A stretch of DNA of 64,000 nucleotides, from assembly GCA_040220895.1 (NCBI GenBank), contig JAVJVY010000008.1, forward strand, positions 124,001 to 188,000, in the 5' to 3' direction. Below the pieces are notes generated by a model. It did not search any database. It saw only the letters and a list, made by a program, of their open reading frames with translations, and was not told the DNA's origin. Made by a program: the position numbers and the translations under genes. Of the stretch, positions 62,627 through 64,000 are shown piece by piece (positions within the stretch are counted from its first letter, which is position 1; every line of letters begins with the position of its first letter). Origin of the DNA: UBA11591 sp040220895. GTDB lineage: Bacteria > Bacteroidota > Bacteroidia > Flavobacteriales_E > Vicingaceae.

Positions 62627-63789
62627 GCCGATTTTCTTCGCTGTCGCTCTTTTTTAATCAACATCAGTTCCCGGCTCGATTGGCCGGCGATGGATGAATT
62701 TTCTTCAGTTCTTCGTATTAGGTAAGGAGTTACGTCGTAAACAGGACCGAAAGGAACGTATTTGGCAACGTTGTAGCCCTGGTGACTGAGGTTGAAACTG
62801 ATGTGGTCACTCATTCCCAGTAGTTGGGCAAAGTATATTCGGTGATCGTCTTTGGTCAGCTTTTTTTCTTCGATCAACTGAGCGAGGTATTCACTGCTTT
62901 TTTCGTTGTGAGATCCGCAGCAAACCTCGACTATGTCAATATTATCGATGCACAATTTCAAGGATGCATTAAAATCTCGATCTGTGTCTTCTTTTGTCGG
63001 GTTAATGGGATCAGGGTAATTTAGTTTTTCGGCTCTTTCCCTTTCTTTTTCCAGATATGCGCCCCTTACCAGTTTGATGCCGTATTTAATTCCTTCAGCC
63101 CTGGCCCAATCAAATGATTTTCTTAGAAACTCAAGTCTGTCATGTCGGTATAACTGGGCGGTGTTGAATACAATGCAATGCTGGCCATTGTATTTTTTCA
63201 TCATTTGGTGAACTACCTCATCTATGCAACTTTGCATCCAACTTTCTTCGGCATCAATTAAAATCGGTACACCGAGTTCATAGCCTTTTCTACATATGCC
63301 ATCTATTCTGGACACAAACCGCTGGTATTCCTCTTTTTCCTTTTCGTTCAACTCCCTTTTATCGTTCACTTTCTGCATCAGCGCAAAGCGACCCATGCCC
63401 GTGGACTTGAAAACGGCATAAGGAATATTCTTGTGGCGTGAGGCGTTTTCCACCGTACTTAGGATCATCTGATAGGCCTTGTCAAATTCCATTTCATTTT
63501 CTTTTCCTTCAACACTATAATCCAGGATGGTTTTGACATTGTAACCGGCAAGTGTATTAATCACTGATTCAGATTCTTCCATGTTTTCACCTCCGCAAAA
63601 ATGCTTAAAGATGGTATTCTTGATGATGAATTTTACAGGTAGATGAAGGAAGGACGATACCCTGAAAAGGAATATCCCTGCGTTCACCGCCGTCTTGTTA
63701 TTCATAAAGCCAAAAAGCAGGTTGGCCCTGCTAAGATCTTTGTCACTTTTACTTTGAAAGGCGATCTCGGTATTGTCGAAAGAAACCAA
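62623..63789 (-). CDS. putA-like: Proline dehydrogenase
   Basis: This enzyme oxidises proline to pyrroline-5-carboxylate using FAD, the first step of proline catabolism. The 388 residues contain the barrel motifs MGRFALMQKV, RGAYLEKERERA and the C-terminal YVPFGPVYDVTPYLIRR with ending arginines that bind proline. There is no P5C dehydrogenase domain, so it is the stand-alone form. The start is TTG at 63789, because the conserved opening DNTEIAFQSKSDKDL lies only four residues in; no ATG fits. Confidence 0.92.
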   Translation of the reverse strand: MVSFDNTEIAFQSKSDKDLSRANLLFGFMNNKTAVNAGIFLFRVSSFLHLPVKFIIKNTIFKHFCGGENMEESESVINTLAGYNVKTILDYSVEGKENEMEFDKAYQMILSTVENASRHKNIPYAVFKSTGMGRFALMQKVNDKRELNEKEKEEYQRFVSRIDGICRKGYELGVPILIDAEESWMQSCIDEVVHQMMKKYNGQHCIVFNTAQLYRHDRLEFLRKSFDWARAEGIKYGIKLVRGAYLEKERERAEKLNYPDPINPTKEDTDRDFNASLKLCIDNIDIVEVCCGSHNEKSSEYLAQLIEEKKLTKDDHRIYFAQLLGMSDHISFNLSHQGYNVAKYVPFGPVYDVTPYLIRRTEENSSIAGQSSRELMLIKKERQRRKSA

Positions 63790-63805
63790 TGCGTTGTTTT
63801 TTGAT

Positions 63806-63813
63806 CAAAAATA
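63806..63813 (-). promoter_or_regulatory. -7 box (TATTTTTG) for proline dehydrogenase
   Basis: TATTTTTG on the minus strand lies 16 bases before the TTG start at 63789, which supports that start. Confidence 0.5.
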
Positions 63814-63868
63814 AGACATTGGCTTTCTATTTCACATGATTCATGTCATCTATTTGGACTTCCTGAGT

Positions 63869-63876
63869 TATATTTG
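63869..63876 (+). promoter_or_regulatory. -7 box (TATATTTG) four bases before a partial gene
   Basis: TATATTTG ends four bases before the ATG at 63881, the same short spacing as pyrE, lpxD and the gene at 41038. Confidence 0.5.
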
Positions 63877-63880
63877 GGAT

Positions 63881-64000
63881 ATGCGCGCTACCTTCAATTT
63901 AGACTTGTCTGAGATTTTATACGATTCAAAAGGTGAGACTTACAAACGCTTGGCGGAATTTCTCGATTCATATGATGGTTGGATGCTTATTCTAGACGAA
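63881..64000 (+). CDS. Start of an unidentified gene (3' end outside window)
   Basis: Forty codons are visible, open to the window edge: MRATFNLDLSEILYDSKGE, then a helical stretch and DGWMLILDE. I do not recognise the family. The -7 box four bases upstream supports the ATG. It is divergent from proline dehydrogenase. Confidence 0.55.
   Translation, partial: MRATFNLDLSEILYDSKGETYKRLAEFLDSYDGWMLILDE

Noticed and set aside
1..64000. tRNA, rRNA, CRISPR array, transposon or phage remnants
   Set aside because: No cloverleaf-like segments, regular repeats, transposase, integrase or phage motifs were seen in any gap or frame.

Overview
The window looks like ordinary chromosome from a member of the Bacteroidota, most likely a Flavobacteriales-type bacterium. 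The family and genus cannot be fixed from the sequence. Four things point there. The T9SS regulator PorX is present, and three surface or secreted proteins end in type IX sorting domains. lpxC is fused to fabZ, and DUF3822 and GWxTD proteins occur. Many genes carry the Bacteroidota -7 promoter box TAnnTTTG and have little Shine-Dalgarno signal. Coding density is very high. I see no rRNA or tRNA gene, insertion sequence, integrase, phage gene or CRISPR array, and no gene-free stretch longer than 300 bases.

Layout. 1-6656 (+): the end of a VPS10/sortilin-like protein, a secreted protein, a three-helix membrane protein, then DUF3822-rsmD-coaD and a thioredoxin-fold protein without its cysteines. 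6639-9063: a NUDIX gene, divergent pyrE with a SRPBCC gene, and birA. 9109-13348 (+): rsfS-ftsH-DUF2007-cdsA-psd. 13340-20531 (-): a HAD phosphatase, a membrane protein, a polysaccharide deacetylase-like protein, radC, rpsT, and porX-tsaE-ald-DUF4258-like. 20605-28619 (+): an HD hydrolase, then lpxD-lpxC/fabZ-lpxA, an ABC ATPase, efp, a second lpxD and a SpoIIE-type phosphatase. 28593-34602: an O-antigen ligase/polymerase, chain-length protein, flippase, glycosyltransferase and FkbM methyltransferase. 34636-39904: rnhB, a 902-residue anchored propeller protein, and on the other strand a zinc-ribbon coiled-coil protein and a Nif3-like protein. 39960-45812 (+): lpxK, a choice-of-anchor-B protein, gatB, a TlpA-like lipoprotein and lpxH. 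45809-50994 (-): gap, a 998-residue VPS10-like T9SS cargo, an outer-membrane-like protein and a 41-residue lipoprotein too short for standard ORF cut-offs. 51131-58600 (+): ung, an Omp85 protein, rmuC, a GWxTD lipoprotein, rlmB and a GT39-like membrane enzyme. 58597-64000: a helical-repeat protein, an M1 peptidase with T9SS tail, proline dehydrogenase and the start of one more gene.

How the genes work together. The main theme is the envelope. Lipid A genes lie in three places (lpxD/C/A/D2, lpxK, lpxH). Phospholipid genes (cdsA, psd) follow ftsH, and a compact polysaccharide assembly set is present. Omp85 and T9SS functions (PorX and three cargo proteins) complete the surface machinery. Housekeeping genes for ribosome maturation and translation (rsmD, rsfS, rpsT, efp, gatB, tsaE, rlmB) are interleaved.

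The most unusual signals are in gene organisation. Eight of nine convergent gene pairs overlap at their 3' ends, three of them by exactly TTAA. Six genes have a TAnnTTTG or TAnnTTCG box ending only 4-5 bases before the start codon, which suggests leaderless mRNAs. I found no clearly new multi-gene defence or mobile system here.
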